DNA of 6,886 nucleotides from Planctomycetia bacterium (GTDB lineage Bacteria > Planctomycetota > Planctomycetia > Gemmatales > Gemmataceae). Position numbers and translations under genes: made by a program. Below are positions 6,647 to 6,886 of the stretch, piece by piece. The notes beneath the pieces were generated by a model that searched no databases, had not been told where the DNA came from, and worked only from the letters and a program-made list of their open reading frames with translations. The stretch spans positions 1 to 6,886 of the forward strand of contig JANXSH010000312.1 in the NCBI GenBank assembly GCA_025356615.1, written 5' to 3'. Within the stretch, counting starts at the first letter, position 1, and each line of letters opens with the position of its first letter.

Positions 6647-6826
6647 TGGGTATATATCGTCGATCGTTTGCAACTGACTGGCCACTGGCTCTACGCGAAT
6701 CTGGAGGACTACCCAGACCGTTTCGGGTATGCGATCACCAATGCTGACGGGAGACGACTCTACATCAAATTGATGTATGACAACCGTTCGAGGGTCCGAG
6801 TCTTGAGTTTTCACGAGGGTTACTGA
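6608..6826 (+). pseudogene. 3' part of the split small gene, toxin-like C-terminus
   Basis: This frame is open from 6515 to the TGA at 6824-6826 but has no ATG or GTG before its conserved-looking part. The first possible start is a TTG at 6668, inside it. It reads YLQHLGVPTPATLWVYIVDR, then LEDYPDRFGYAITNADGRRL and YIKLMYDNRSRVRVLSFHEGY. The ending, a strand of the form LYIKL followed by VRVLSFHE, resembles the C-terminal strands of RelE/MqsR-type mRNA-cleaving toxins (E. coli MqsR has VYLKITVIHDVLIVSFKEK). That likeness is short and read by eye. Joined at the repeat to the frame starting at 6403, it would give a protein of about 116 residues. The next gene begins on its stop (TGATG), which suggests the frame was recently functional. 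Phase variation, programmed +1 slippage at the C-run, or a sequencing error are alternatives to simple decay. Confidence 0.5.
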
Positions 6827-6886
6827 TGGCTGACCGAACGACGATTCAGCCGGAGATCGAACCTCCGATCTGCGTCCACGACGACC
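6826..6886 (+). CDS. Start of a downstream gene, translationally coupled, cut by window end
   Basis: The ATG at 6826 overlaps the preceding TGA (TGATG), and the frame stays open to the end of the window. The visible 20 residues read MADRTTIQPEIEPP then ICVHDD. There is no good ribosome-binding site of its own beyond GAGGG at 6814-6818, which suits coupling to the upstream frame. If the upstream product was a toxin, this position is where the antitoxin lies in toxin-first operons such as mqsRA and higBA. The visible part has no diagnostic motif, so the product is unknown. Confidence 0.45.
   Translation, partial: MADRTTIQPEIEPPICVHDD

Noticed and set aside
6611..6814. Minus-strand 67-codon frame at the right end
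   Set aside because: It is antisense to the split small gene, whose plus-strand reading gives a more protein-like C-terminus and a TGATG junction to the next gene.

Overview
The window looks like chromosomal DNA from a GC-rich bacterium. It most likely belongs to the Planctomycetota (Gemmataceae/Isosphaeraceae type). That assignment is inference: it rests on the base composition, on G/C-run hairpin repeats between genes, and on a membrane protein ending in a CxxCH-GDLLGAF-like tail that I associate from memory with planctomycete hypothetical proteins. No rRNA or other marker gene is present.

Layout: positions 1-173 are non-coding, with a short G/C-rich hairpin-bearing repeat at the left edge. 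Two minus-strand genes follow: a 59-residue protein of unknown function (174-353) and a 378-residue protein with N-terminal membrane segments and a C-terminal CxxCH haem-attachment-type motif (452-1588). A divergent intergenic region (1589-1751) carries weak candidate promoters for both directions. The plus strand then holds sbcD (1752-2981) and sbcC (3166-6297), the two subunits of the SbcCD (Mre11-Rad50 type) nuclease/ATPase that opens DNA hairpins and processes blocked double-strand ends. All expected catalytic motifs are visible in both proteins.

Two parts of the window are less ordinary. First, the 184-base gap between sbcD and sbcC holds a roughly 103-base nested inverted-repeat cassette with three possible hairpins. 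A 62-codon open frame runs through it, starting on the sbcD stop (TAATG) and ending on the sbcC start (ATGA). Second, the right end (6349-6886) has different base usage. It holds a 26-base near-perfect palindrome, then a small gene split into two frames by a 39-base direct repeat whose copies lie 73 bases apart, then a further gene starting on the TGATG overlap and running off the window. The rebuilt protein ends in a sequence resembling the end of RelE/MqsR-type toxins. The palindrome, small gene and coupled second gene could therefore be a decayed or switchable toxin-antitoxin-like locus. This is a hypothesis and not a recognised system.

How the genes work together: SbcD and SbcC form one complex and are almost certainly co-transcribed. 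The minus-strand pair shows no functional link to them. I found no CRISPR array, tRNA, rRNA, transposase or clear Rho-independent terminator.
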